Source of the DNA: Acidobacteriota bacterium
GTDB taxonomy: Bacteria > Acidobacteriota > Terriglobia > Versatilivoradales > Versatilivoraceae
Length of the DNA: 53,361 bases
NCBI GenBank assembly: GCA_022821775.1
Contig: JAJECY010000245.1
Coordinates: forward strand, 1 to 53,361
Direction of reading: 5' to 3'
Shown here: in pieces, positions 16,674 to 24,811 of the stretch
Position numbering within the stretch: position 1 is the stretch's first letter
How the letters are laid out: each line of letters opens with the position of its first letter
Made by a program: the position numbers and the translations under genes
Notes under the pieces: model-generated
The model's database searches: none
What the model was told of the DNA's origin: nothing
Seen by the model: the letters and a program-made list of their open reading frames with translations, nothing else

Positions 16674-17888
16674 CTACTCCACGATTCCCGAAATGCGGGC
16701 CAGTTGCATGACCGAGAGCGCGGCGATCACCAGCACCACCAGCACCCCGAGCACGTTGGCCAGGCGGGTGTTGCGGAAGCGCCCCATGATCTCGGTCCGG
16801 TTGGCAATGACCAGCAGCAGCACCAGCACCACCGGCAGGAAAAGGGCGTTGGCCGCCTGGGCCAGGACGATCACCCGATAGGGCGAACCGCCGGCGAACA
16901 CGCCGAACAAAACGCCGGTAACCAGCACGAACCCGCCCAGCAGCCGCAGCCGGCCGCTCCGCAGGTCGGGAGGCCAGCCGAAGGCCCCGGAGACGGCGTA
17001 GGCGGCGGCCAGGGGGGCGGTGATCGACGAGGTCAGCCCGGCGGCGAACAGCCCGGCAGCGAACAGCACCGGCGCCGCCGGTCCCAGGACCGGCTCCAGC
17101 CGCTGGCCGACGCTGGCCGCGCTCACCTCCACCCCCAGGCCCTGCAGCGGTATGGCGGTGACCAGCACCGAGGCGGTGACCAGACCGCCAAGCGCTACCG
17201 AGAGGACGGTGTCGAGCCGCGCTTCCTTCACGTTGGCGTCCTTGCGCCCCGCGTCCGGCCACTGCTCCAGGGCTGTACTGGCGTGCAGAAACAGGTTGTA
17301 GGAGACGACCGTGGTGCCGATCAACGCCAGGACGATCAGAAGCGACCCCGGCGGCACGCTCGGCACCAGCGCTCCCGCCGCCAGCTCCCCCAGGCTCGGA
17401 GCCGTCATGGCGGCGACGACGCAAAAGGTGACGCCCATCACCACCACCAGCCCCACCAGGACATTCTGAATGGTGCGGTACCTGCCTGTCAGCAGCAGAC
17501 CGCCGGCGACGACCCCCAGCAAGAGAATCGCAACTGCCGGGTCCAGCCCGGTCAGCGCGTTGAAACCGAGCGAGGCGCCCAGCAGGTTGCCGGCCTGGAA
17601 GGCGGCGTTGCCCAGCAGGATGGTCACCGCGATCAGCAGGATGACCGCTCCTCTGAGCAGCGGCGAGGCGATGCCGGCCCGGATCGACTCGGCCAGCCCC
17701 TGTCCCCCGGCGATGCCCACCCGGGCCGCCATGTCCTGCAGCACGATGGTGGCCGCCACCGAAAAGAGGATGGCCCATAGCAGGCCGGCGCCGTAGCCCG
17801 CCCCGGCCGTGCTTGCCGTCACGATGGTGCCCGGGCCAATGAATGCGGCCGATACCAGCAGCCCCGGTCCGAGTCGGAATCTGGTCAT
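16674..17888 (-). CDS. Nramp-family (SLC11-like) transporter with altered metal-site motifs
   Basis: The 404-residue protein (start at MTRFRLG) has about 11 hydrophobic segments and the Nramp fold signatures. TM1 reads FIGPGTIVTASTAGAGYG, where classical MntH/Nramp has DPGN. TM6 reads GTTVVSYNLFLHAS, where MntH has the M-P-H of ATVMPHVIYLHS. All the side chains that bind Mn2+/Fe2+ in characterised Nramps are therefore replaced. A subgroup with GPGT-type TM1 is widespread in bacteria, but its substrate is not settled to my knowledge. The gene is divergent from an XRE regulator (170 bp between starts), which may control it. Confidence 0.75.
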   Translation of the reverse strand: MTRFRLGPGLLVSAAFIGPGTIVTASTAGAGYGAGLLWAILFSVAATIVLQDMAARVGIAGGQGLAESIRAGIASPLLRGAVILLIAVTILLGNAAFQAGNLLGASLGFNALTGLDPAVAILLLGVVAGGLLLTGRYRTIQNVLVGLVVVMGVTFCVVAAMTAPSLGELAAGALVPSVPPGSLLIVLALIGTTVVSYNLFLHASTALEQWPDAGRKDANVKEARLDTVLSVALGGLVTASVLVTAIPLQGLGVEVSAASVGQRLEPVLGPAAPVLFAAGLFAAGLTSSITAPLAAAYAVSGAFGWPPDLRSGRLRLLGGFVLVTGVLFGVFAGGSPYRVIVLAQAANALFLPVVLVLLLVIANRTEIMGRFRNTRLANVLGVLVVLVIAALSVMQLARISGIVE

Positions 17889-18023
17889 GGAAGAATCTCG
17901 AGGGACCGACCGCAATCCGGCGAGCGGTGGCCGCCGATGGTTACTTTCCGATTTCCTGCAGGCGGTAGGGTACCACGATTGCCGGTTGGAGGCGGCACCG
18001 CGACGTTCGGCAAAATTTTTCAT

Positions 18024-18059
18024 TTGACAAATTTCAAAGTGTGTACTATTTAATACACA
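18024..18059 (+). promoter_or_regulatory. Sigma70-type promoter with overlapping palindromic operator, probably leaderless
   Basis: TTGACA (18024-18029) and TATTTA (18047-18052) are separated by exactly 17 bp. An imperfect palindrome, TGTGTA-n8-TACACA (18040-18059), covers the -10 box. The predicted transcription start, 7 nt past the -10, falls on or next to the ATG at 18059. The mRNA would then have no leader. An autoregulatory site for the downstream XRE protein is the obvious reading. Confidence 0.6.
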
Positions 18060-18412
18060 TGACACATTTTGGAAAGAGCATTCGAAGCCGCCGAGAGCAC
18101 CTCCACCTGGATGACAAGCGCTTTTCCCTGCGCCAGGTGGCCCTGCGCATTGGGATCGAGCCGGCCTACCTGAGCAAGATCGAGCGGGGCGAGGTCTCCC
18201 CGCCATCGGAGGCCACCACGGTCAGGCTCGCCCACGAGCTGGGCGAGGACCCCGACGTGCTCCTGGCCCTGGCCGGGAAGGTCTCGGGCGACCTTCAGAA
18301 CATCATCCGCAAGCGGCCCAAGCTGTTCGCGGAATTGATCCGCCAACTGAAGGAAGCACCCGACCACGCGCTCCTCCACGTGGTGCGCGAGGTGCGGGAC
18401 GGCGAATGGTGA
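18059..18412 (+). CDS. XRE-family helix-turn-helix transcriptional regulator
   Basis: The 117-residue protein has an N-terminal Cro/CI-type helix-turn-helix: SLRQVALRIGIEPAYLSKIERGE, then AHELGEDPDVLLALAGK. A helical tail (residues 80-117) follows, perhaps for dimerisation. I chose the ATG at 18059 because the in-frame GTG at 18041 lies in the promoter spacer and could not be transcribed. The palindrome over the -10 suggests autorepression. Downstream lies a conserved unknown gene (27-bp gap); upstream and divergent is the Nramp-like transporter. It may control either or both. Confidence 0.8.
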   Translation: MTHFGKSIRSRREHLHLDDKRFSLRQVALRIGIEPAYLSKIERGEVSPPSEATTVRLAHELGEDPDVLLALAGKVSGDLQNIIRKRPKLFAELIRQLKEAPDHALLHVVREVRDGEW

Positions 18413-18439
18413 AGACAAACAGACAAGGAGACGTCGACG

Positions 18440-19462
18440 ATGATCACCCTCAAGAACGACAACCTGGAATTCCGCTTCCCCGAAGTGCACCGCGACGCCC
18501 GCTGCACGATCGAGTTTCAGCGCACCTTGCGAATTCCCGATGACGACAGAGACTATCCTCTACCGCCGGGCCTGGGCCGCTTTCCCTTGCGGCATATCGA
18601 CGACTTCGCACGGCGCTTGCCCGAGCGGTGGCGCCGCAGGGGCGGCGTGATCATGCCCATGCACCAGGCCGAAGCCATGTGGATCTCGTTCGGGGGCTAT
18701 TCCGGTTACCCCTTTGCGGTGAAGATCGCGACCGGAAAGATCTGTGCGATCAGCGGCAACCCCTGGATGAATCACCTGAACAAGGACCCGAAGGACTACG
18801 TGGTGCTACCGGAACAGCCGTGGCTGGACGGCTACTGCGTCGAGAAGGGAGTGATCCGTCAGTTCGTGGCCATGCCCCTGGGCAAGGGCTACACGGCCGA
18901 GGAACAGTTGACTGGAGCGGCCCAACACGGCGGCCTTCAGATCGTGGTCTATCCGATGAAGCGCAAGCGTTACAAGCAGTTGATGGCTCGGGCTACCGTC
19001 GGGATGGGCAGATCCGACGAACTGGCAAACGTTCTCTATTGCTCGGCTCCGGAGCCCATGGGCCTGTCCCCCGGCGGTAGGATGAGACAGGAAATCTATG
19101 ACGACCCCTACGGTCTGGACGCCTGGGACCAGAAGCATTCCAGGCGCTGTTTCGTCACCATCGCCAATTCCACCCAATGGATGGCCATCACCGGTGAGAG
19201 GCCTCCGACAGTCCCGCCGTCGGCGTTGGAGTACACCGAGGCGGGTCTTCCCTGGTTCGAATGGTATGGGGGGGACGTTGCAGCCATCGATGGCGCCAGG
19301 AAGCTCGAGAAGCTGGCGAGCGTGGCCCAACTGGGCAAGAAAAAGGGCGAGCGACCGTTGCCGGAAAACGAATCGGTCGACGTAACCCAGGTCGTCGGGC
19401 TTTCGGCCGGAGGCGCCACCCTTGACCGGGAGTTTACCTCCGACGAGATCCTGCGTTCATGA
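18440..19462 (+). CDS. Conserved protein of unknown function, partner of the XRE regulator
   Basis: I do not recognise a characterised family for this 340-residue soluble protein. It has no signal peptide or membrane segment. Notable pieces are MWISFGGYSGYPFAVKIATGKICAISG, a run predicted as beta strands, then PWLDGYCVEKGVIRQFVAMPLGKGYTAEEQLTG and a Trp-rich PWFEWYGGD near the end. AAGGAG lies about 10 bp before the ATG. The 27-bp gap behind the XRE gene suggests co-transcription from the same promoter, so it may be the regulator's main target or effector. A sensor or structural role is as likely as an enzymatic one. Confidence 0.6.
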   Translation: MITLKNDNLEFRFPEVHRDARCTIEFQRTLRIPDDDRDYPLPPGLGRFPLRHIDDFARRLPERWRRRGGVIMPMHQAEAMWISFGGYSGYPFAVKIATGKICAISGNPWMNHLNKDPKDYVVLPEQPWLDGYCVEKGVIRQFVAMPLGKGYTAEEQLTGAAQHGGLQIVVYPMKRKRYKQLMARATVGMGRSDELANVLYCSAPEPMGLSPGGRMRQEIYDDPYGLDAWDQKHSRRCFVTIANSTQWMAITGERPPTVPPSALEYTEAGLPWFEWYGGDVAAIDGARKLEKLASVAQLGKKKGERPLPENESVDVTQVVGLSAGGATLDREFTSDEILRS

Positions 19463-19635
19463 GGTAACCCCGACGTCCCGGAATAGGCCGGAGGGCTGCA
19501 GGCGCCGCGGGAGCGCCTGCGAAGGATGATTCGTATTCGTTCCAGGGAGAGTGGAGAGGCGGGGCGCCGCATCTCGGCCGGCCCGAAAACTGGCGTACCT
19601 TCGGTTCGCGGACCCGGCCGGCTGCGCTATGCGGT

Positions 19636-20634
19636 TCAGTTCCCCGATTGCGCCCCGTTCATGCTAGGTGCGGGAGACTCCAGGTAATAGCCGGCGCCGA
19701 TCAGCACCGGCACCCCGAAGGAGGTGACTCTCTTGACGAAGGTCACCTTGCGCTCCCACTGGTTGGTGCCAGGATTTCGGTTCCAGTAGTAGAGGAAGCT
19801 CTCACCGAAGGCATCGGCAACCCCCAGGATATTCCGGCCGGCGAAATTGCCGAGGTAGTCGGAGGACAACTCGGAGCCGATCAAGGGGTTGGCGGGCGAG
19901 CCCGTAAACAGGGTATAGCCGTAGGTATCCAGTCCGAACAGGTAGATGGAGCCGCTCTTCCAACGCGGATCGTTGGCCAGGCTGACCGAGGCGAAATACC
20001 CCCTGGAATCCAGCTCCATGGCGGCGCAGCGGACAAACTCCTGCAGCCGCCCCTCGGAGGGATGGGAGTCGAGCATGGCGGCATTGACCTCGTCGCTCCG
20101 GCAACTGCCGGGCAGGTCACGCCGGTAGATCCCCGCCCCAATGGCAGCGGACACCCCGTTCCAATCGATGGCCTTGAAATAGGAAGCCTTGGGCTCGGCT
20201 CTGCCGGTGGCGGGATTGGTGAAGGAATAGTAGACCCAACCCTCCCCGAAGTTGGTCGCCACGCGATAGAACTCCAGGATCAGGTCGGAGCCGAAGTCGT
20301 CCGTCAGGACCCCCCAGGGCAACCCTTCCAGCGAGGGATCAGGCGGGAAGACGATGGCGCGGGAGGCCCCGGGCACATCCGTCATCTCGTCGACGAAGAC
20401 ATAGGTGGGCCCGCTCTTCCAGCGCTCGTCCTCGTTGAAGGCCCTGCGGGCCTCCGCGAAGCCTACTTCCCGGACGAACTCGTAGGCGCATTGGACGAAG
20501 GCCTGGACGTCCTCGGTGGTGCGCACGGCGCTGGCCACGATGTAGCGGTCCTCGCACGAATCGTGGGAGGCCAAAGCCGGCGAAACGAGTATAGCCCCCA
20601 GACAAATCAGAGTGGAAAGAGTCTTGATTTTCAT
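19636..20634 (-). CDS. Secreted protein with two tandem Cache-like domains
   Basis: The 332-residue product starts with a signal peptide (TLICLGAILVSPALA). It contains two homologous halves of about 150 residues. The first has QAFVQCAYEFVREVGFAEARRAF, DERWKSGPTYVFV and a terminal SAAIGAGIY. The second has QEFVRCAAMELDSRGYF, DPRWKSGSIYLFG and VPVLIGAGYY. This is the pattern of Cache sensor domains, normally found on chemoreceptors and kinases. There is no membrane anchor and no signalling domain here, so it is probably a free periplasmic ligand binder. It stands alone. Confidence 0.65.
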   Translation of the reverse strand: MKIKTLSTLICLGAILVSPALASHDSCEDRYIVASAVRTTEDVQAFVQCAYEFVREVGFAEARRAFNEDERWKSGPTYVFVDEMTDVPGASRAIVFPPDPSLEGLPWGVLTDDFGSDLILEFYRVATNFGEGWVYYSFTNPATGRAEPKASYFKAIDWNGVSAAIGAGIYRRDLPGSCRSDEVNAAMLDSHPSEGRLQEFVRCAAMELDSRGYFASVSLANDPRWKSGSIYLFGLDTYGYTLFTGSPANPLIGSELSSDYLGNFAGRNILGVADAFGESFLYYWNRNPGTNQWERKVTFVKRVTSFGVPVLIGAGYYLESPAPSMNGAQSGN

Positions 20635-20973
20635 AGTGCGGTTAGTCTACCGGCACAAAGGACCCCCCGCAACTGTAATTTCACTGATTTCACTGGTTTT
20701 TCACTAATTTTCGTGAGTTGGGCAGGGGTGCCAGGTAGCGCTGATCGCTGGGCATTCTCCTGTTTCGGGATGGTAACCACTACCTTGCCATTCCCGTAGG
20801 TCCTGAAACGGATTTGTCCATCGGAAATCGCCTTTGTCCGGTGGCCGGATAGTCCCTCCCCACGCTCTTGGCTCGCAGTCGGGGGTGTGAGAGAATGGAT
20901 CCGAAGTTGTTGGAGGATGCCAAGCACATACAGTTGTATGTCCGGATCCGATAGGAGAATCAGAGAGGAAATC
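20635..20973. other. 339-bp divergent intergenic region
   Basis: This separates the Cache protein gene (leftward) from the next rightward gene. Open frames exist on both strands but none resembles a protein family. A TTCACT-rich run at 20682-20715 is a short imperfect tandem repeat. Near the right edge AGAGAGGA (about 20962-20969) is the ribosome site for the GTG start at 20974. Confidence 0.35.
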
Positions 20974-22011
20974 GTGTTGCCAGTGGTCCTCAAGCGGTGG
21001 GGAACGATTGCAGTCCTGCTGCTGATGAATTCAGGGATCGATGCACGAGCTCAGTCGGAAGATCAGCCGGCAAAGCAGACCCCAGTGCGGTCCCAGGGGC
21101 CGTCGCCGGCCTCGCCGGAAGAGGAGTCCGCAACTCAGTCCCAAGGAGCGTCTTCAGAGCAGTCCTCAGCCCAGTCGACAACTGAGGAAGAGAAACAGCC
21201 GCGGGGGCCTTCGACAGATCAGTCCGGAGCCGAGCCGGAGAAGCAGCCGACCGTTCAGTCCGCGGAGCAGCCGCAGGACCGATCGCCAGACCGCTCGGGA
21301 GAGCAATCGCCGACTCAGTCCGAAGAGCGGCCGGCAGCCCAATCGAAACCCCCGCCTGCAAAGCTGCCGCCGGCCGATGCCTACCGATTGACCGTGACCA
21401 TTCACGGCGCATTCGGGCTTTGCAACAACGATGAGTTCGGGTCAGAGGAATTGTACGTCGTGGTCAAGCGCCTGGACCTGGAACTACAGGACCGGATCGA
21501 TGATATTGAACGCGAAGCTCAACAAATTACAGGTAGAACTTCCTGGCGGTATGCCGAACAGCGAGTGGATTCGTTGCGGAAGCAGGACTTCAACAGCAAG
21601 AGCGCTCCTCTTTCGGAGGCTGAATTGGAATCATTGGAGAGGTTGCGAAGCACAAAGCCAACGGAGCGCACCCGCGACGAAGATCGAGAGCTCAGGTCAC
21701 TCCGGGACAGAGAGCCTGTTTCAACGGCCGATGCTTCGGTGATGGCTCGAATGAAGGAACTGCAGACCCAGCGGCGGCGGCTGCTTCGCCGGATTGAACT
21801 GCGGTCCAGCGCGGACAGGCCCGGCTCACTACGCGTCTACCCGGACGACGAACTCCAGGTGGTCCTGATGGAAGACGATCCCTTTTTCGACGATACCTGT
21901 TTCGGCTCGACAGTCCTGCTGGATCCATCCTCCCTGGCCACGCCGTCCCTGGAAATCAAAAAGGACGACAACACCTTGTTGACGCTGAACTTCAGGCCGC
22001 TCAGCAGGTGA
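20974..22011 (+). CDS. Exported protein with a low-complexity linker and a C2-like C-terminal region; function unknown
   Basis: I place the start at the GTG at 20974 because AGAGGA lies 5 bp upstream and a signal peptide follows (TIAVLLLMNSGIDARAQ). An in-frame ATG at 20938 has no ribosome site. Residues about 28-130 are a Ser/Gln/Glu/Pro-rich linker built of short degenerate repeats. Then comes YRLTVTIHGAFGLCNNDEFGSEELYVVV, which resembles the first strands of a C2 domain. A charged helical insertion of about 100 residues follows, and a second strand set with acidic DDPFFDDTCFGS. A calcium-binding C2-type fold interrupted by a coiled insertion is a guess. Confidence 0.5.
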   Translation: MLPVVLKRWGTIAVLLLMNSGIDARAQSEDQPAKQTPVRSQGPSPASPEEESATQSQGASSEQSSAQSTTEEEKQPRGPSTDQSGAEPEKQPTVQSAEQPQDRSPDRSGEQSPTQSEERPAAQSKPPPAKLPPADAYRLTVTIHGAFGLCNNDEFGSEELYVVVKRLDLELQDRIDDIEREAQQITGRTSWRYAEQRVDSLRKQDFNSKSAPLSEAELESLERLRSTKPTERTRDEDRELRSLRDREPVSTADASVMARMKELQTQRRRLLRRIELRSSADRPGSLRVYPDDELQVVLMEDDPFFDDTCFGSTVLLDPSSLATPSLEIKKDDNTLLTLNFRPLSR

Positions 22012-22043
22012 GATTCGTATGGATTCCGACGCCCGGGGATGCT

Positions 22044-22057
22044 CCAGGCATGCCTGG
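22044..22057. repeat. Perfect 14-bp palindrome downstream of the C2-like gene
   Basis: CCAGGCATGCCTGG is its own reverse complement and lies 33 bp after the stop codon of the preceding gene. It may be part of a terminator or a protein-binding site. No T tract follows. Confidence 0.3.
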
Positions 22058-22081
22058 CTTGGAATAAGTTCCTGGAGGCTG

Positions 22082-22324
22082 TCAGGAAGTTCGCCTCATC
22101 CCCCTCCCTTTACCCCGCTCACGCCTGACGAGTTCGACAACCTCCTGCGTAGAGATGTTCGCTTTCACAAAGGGAACGTCCAGGGGCGAGTTGGGCATTC
22201 TCTCCGGCACCAGCGAATAAGTCCTGCCATCTCTTCGACGTATAAGTACTTTCCCCGTTGACTCGGCCTCGTCGAGCACGCTGGCAAGTTTCTGTCTGGC
22301 TTCCGAGTATGAATAGATTTCCAC
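22082..22324 (-). CDS. Phd/YefM-family antitoxin
   Basis: The 80-residue protein has the N-terminal Phd/YefM pattern: IYSYSEARQKLASVLDEAESTGKVLIRRRDGRTYSLVPE, then an acidic-basic toxin-wrapping tail. Antitoxins of this type bind their operon DNA through the N-terminus and neutralise a Doc, RelE or PIN toxin through the C-terminus. The start is a GTG at 22324, one base after the stop of an upstream PIN-toxin remnant. No intact toxin is adjacent, so this looks like an orphaned antitoxin. Confidence 0.7.
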   Translation of the reverse strand: MEIYSYSEARQKLASVLDEAESTGKVLIRRRDGRTYSLVPERMPNSPLDVPFVKANISTQEVVELVRRERGKGRGMRRTS

Positions 22325-22325
22325 C

Positions 22326-22457
22326 TTACGCCTCCAGTTCTACGAGCTTGACTTCAAGTCGTTCTGCGGCACGCCTCAGTGGTCGGTCCAACGTCAGCAG
22401 GGGTGCGCGGTAGCGCACGGCGCAATCCAGAAAGTATGCGTCTTCACATTGGCGCCG
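22326..22457 (-). pseudogene. PIN-domain (VapC-like) toxin, C-terminal fragment
   Basis: The last 43 or so codons read EDAYFLDCAVRYRAPLLTLDRPLRRAAERL, which is the C-terminal part of PIN-domain RNase toxins. It includes the acidic residue in LLTLDRPL that helps bind the metal. The first two thirds, with the other catalytic acids, are missing. The homology ends just where the adjacent sialidase-like gene stops (22459). A deletion apparently fused the two genes' ends. The remnant precedes its presumed antitoxin, the reverse of the usual gene order. Confidence 0.6.
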
Positions 22458-22458
22458 G

Positions 22459-23631
22459 CTACAGCGCTGGCGGACTCCAGATGGTGGCTCCGATGTAGCG
22501 TTCGGGGCCAGTCGCCTCGTCGGTGAAGTAGTGCACGGCAACCACTTTACCGTCCGGCCTCTGGATGGCCCTCACGTAACCGATGTCGCGGCCAGCGCCG
22601 TCGTCCCGGAGCGTGATGGGGTCGCTCCAGGTCCTCCCCTTGTCGCCGCTGAGCACGGCGCGAATGCTGTAGGGCTCGGCCCGGTAGCCGTAGAGCAGGC
22701 AGATGCGTCCGTCCTGCAGCTCGATCATGGCGGGCGGATTCCCTACCCCGGCATCCGGCACCGCCTCGTTCAGGTACTCCCAACCGGCGCCGTTGTCGGT
22801 CGACAGATAAGTCCCGATCCACCTGCGCGCCGCCTCACGCACGCGAACGGTCACGAGAATGTCCGTATCGGAAAGCCGAAGCGAGGCCGGCATGATGGAG
22901 AATCCTTCGGGCTCGGGACCGATCCAGGAAACGAATTCCCACGTCTTGCCGGAGTCGGTGGTACGGACGCAAAGCGGCCTTCCCTCCCTTCCGTTGGCCT
23001 TGGCGGCCGTGATGAAAAGGGTGCAGGTTTGCTTGTCGTCAAGGATATAGTCCGTGCGGGGGGCAATGCCGGGTGTATCGAAGCTGGGCAGGCGAAACGG
23101 GCCCTCCCAGGTGCGGCCTCTGTCGTAGGAATAGAAGATCCGGCCGATTCCGGCGTGAATGCTGTTGGTGCGAACGGTCAGGGCGAAGTCCGGGTGGGTG
23201 AAGTCGATGCCGCCCTCGCTTTCTCTCAGCGGCGGGATGGTGACACCCGGACGGGTGACGCCGTGCAGGTATCCGCCCTCGGTCAGCAGGTACCCCTTGG
23301 CTCCCGGGTCCTCTATCGACCAGGTCTCGCCCCCATCGAGGCTGCGGGCCAACATCGGAATCTCCGGCTTCTCGCGATCGATGTGGTGGTTCAGACCCTG
23401 GTCCTTGTAGTACCCCATCCCGAAACCGACCAGGATCTCCTGCCCCCAGCTCCAGATGCCGTGATTGGCCGGCCACCCGCCGAACATGCCCTTCTCGAAG
23501 TAGACCTTGACGTGGCGGGGTTCTTCGGCCGTCAACTGCTTTTTGCCGGCAGAACCCGTTTCCTCCGATGTGGAACAAGCGACCATTCCGACGACCAGCA
23601 ACCATATGACAAGTAAGACTTTCAATTTCAT
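22459..23631 (-). CDS. Sialidase-fold lipoprotein
   Basis: Started at MKLKVLL (23631), the 390-residue product has a lipoprotein signal (VIWLLVVGMVACSTS). It shows five Asp boxes typical of the sialidase propeller: LDGGETW, YDRGRTW, TDSGKTW, TDNGAGW and GDKGRTW. I see no clear RIP arginine motif, so it may be a catalytically different or binding member of the superfamily. Its 3' end directly abuts a broken PIN-toxin gene, which suggests a deletion here. It is the second sialidase-fold gene of the window but differs strongly from the one at 10254. Confidence 0.7.
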   Translation of the reverse strand: MKLKVLLVIWLLVVGMVACSTSEETGSAGKKQLTAEEPRHVKVYFEKGMFGGWPANHGIWSWGQEILVGFGMGYYKDQGLNHHIDREKPEIPMLARSLDGGETWSIEDPGAKGYLLTEGGYLHGVTRPGVTIPPLRESEGGIDFTHPDFALTVRTNSIHAGIGRIFYSYDRGRTWEGPFRLPSFDTPGIAPRTDYILDDKQTCTLFITAAKANGREGRPLCVRTTDSGKTWEFVSWIGPEPEGFSIMPASLRLSDTDILVTVRVREAARRWIGTYLSTDNGAGWEYLNEAVPDAGVGNPPAMIELQDGRICLLYGYRAEPYSIRAVLSGDKGRTWSDPITLRDDGAGRDIGYVRAIQRPDGKVVAVHYFTDEATGPERYIGATIWSPPAL

Positions 23632-23827
23632 TCGACTCTCCGTCTCTCCGCACACGGCAACCCGCATTGGAACCCTGAAAGACTCCCGATGGCGACGACA
23701 AACTTCATGAGATGAACGCAACCATCATATCGCAGCGGAGTGAAACCCCAAGCGGTTCGGCAGGCGCGCTCGGTGCAATTCACAAGTTGAGCAGTCGTAA
23801 TCCGAGCCCCTCTCAACGACCCTGCCC

Positions 23828-24586
23828 TCAAGGCATGTTGAACCTCACGGTAATGCGAGTAACCACTCGAACCGGCACGCCATTGAGCACGGTGGGCCTG
23901 TAGCGCCACTGTCTGACAGCTTCCAGAGCGCGCCCAATCAACAAGGGATGACCCGTGATTACCCGCAGATCTTCCACCGAACCCAGCTCGCTGATGGTCG
24001 CTTCCAGAATCACCGTCCCCTGGATGCGGGCCTGTACGGCCAAAACCGGGTAACGGGGACGCACCTGTCGAATGAGCTTGGCGCGCTGCACGCTTCCACC
24101 CACGCGCACGCGTTGCGGGGGCTCGACCTGCGCAGGCGCCGGCGGCAGTGGAAGTGGATCCATTGACGCTGGAGCTCCCCATAAAACTCCGTCAATGATG
24201 CCACCGGGTACGCCACCAGGAATGCCTCCTGGAATACCCCCGGGAATGCCGGCGATGAGCGAGTCGAGCGGAGGAGCTTCATCCATGCCTATCAGGATCT
24301 CCCGGGGGATTTCCACCGGAGCCTGAAAGGCATCGTCAACAACCGTCCTCGGGATGCTGCCGGCTGTAGACTCCGGCGGGGGCGCGGGAGGAGGCGCAGG
24401 GGGACGGGGAGGCGTCACCAGAAAGCTCAACCGCTGAATCGACCCCGCCACGGTGTCGGGAAAGAGCAGCGGCAGGATGACGGCCGACACAATCAGAACG
24501 ACATGAATGGTGACCGAAGCAATCAGCGTGATTGATTTCTTCGCCGTTGCCCCGGTCTCCCTGGAGTCAATGAATCGGTCAAACAT
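23828..24586 (-). CDS. TonB-family energy-transducer-like protein
   Basis: The start at MFDRFIDSRET (24586) has GGAGG 7 bp upstream. The 252-residue protein has one N-terminal membrane anchor (LIASVTIHVVLIVSAVILPLLF). A proline-rich periplasmic stretch and a glycine-rich run of GIPGG-type pentads (about residues 130-145) follow. The C-terminal TonB domain has RPRYPVLAVQARIQGTVILEATISELGSVEDLRVITGHPLL, then AVRQWRYRPTVLNG. It would pass proton-motive energy from an ExbBD-type motor to outer-membrane receptors. No exbB/exbD is adjacent. The thioredoxin-membrane fusion lies upstream on the same strand. Confidence 0.8.
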   Translation of the reverse strand: MFDRFIDSRETGATAKKSITLIASVTIHVVLIVSAVILPLLFPDTVAGSIQRLSFLVTPPRPPAPPPAPPPESTAGSIPRTVVDDAFQAPVEIPREILIGMDEAPPLDSLIAGIPGGIPGGIPGGVPGGIIDGVLWGAPASMDPLPLPPAPAQVEPPQRVRVGGSVQRAKLIRQVRPRYPVLAVQARIQGTVILEATISELGSVEDLRVITGHPLLIGRALEAVRQWRYRPTVLNGVPVRVVTRITVRFNMP

Positions 24587-24811
24587 GGTCAGCCTCCTGT
24601 TCAGGTCCTTGCCGGCAGAGCCATCCGACCTCTTCCAGCGAAAGTCGAGAAGCGCTGCCCTTCCCAGTTTGGACACCAGAGTCTCCACCAAAGTTCCCGA
24701 ATAGAACCGGGAGCACAGTGCAAACCAGGTAGCCGGCTGGGACAGTCCAGGAGCTCAAATTGAGGAAATCGAGAAAAGAGACTACTTGGCGGATCCACTT
24801 CGCTGAGCCGT

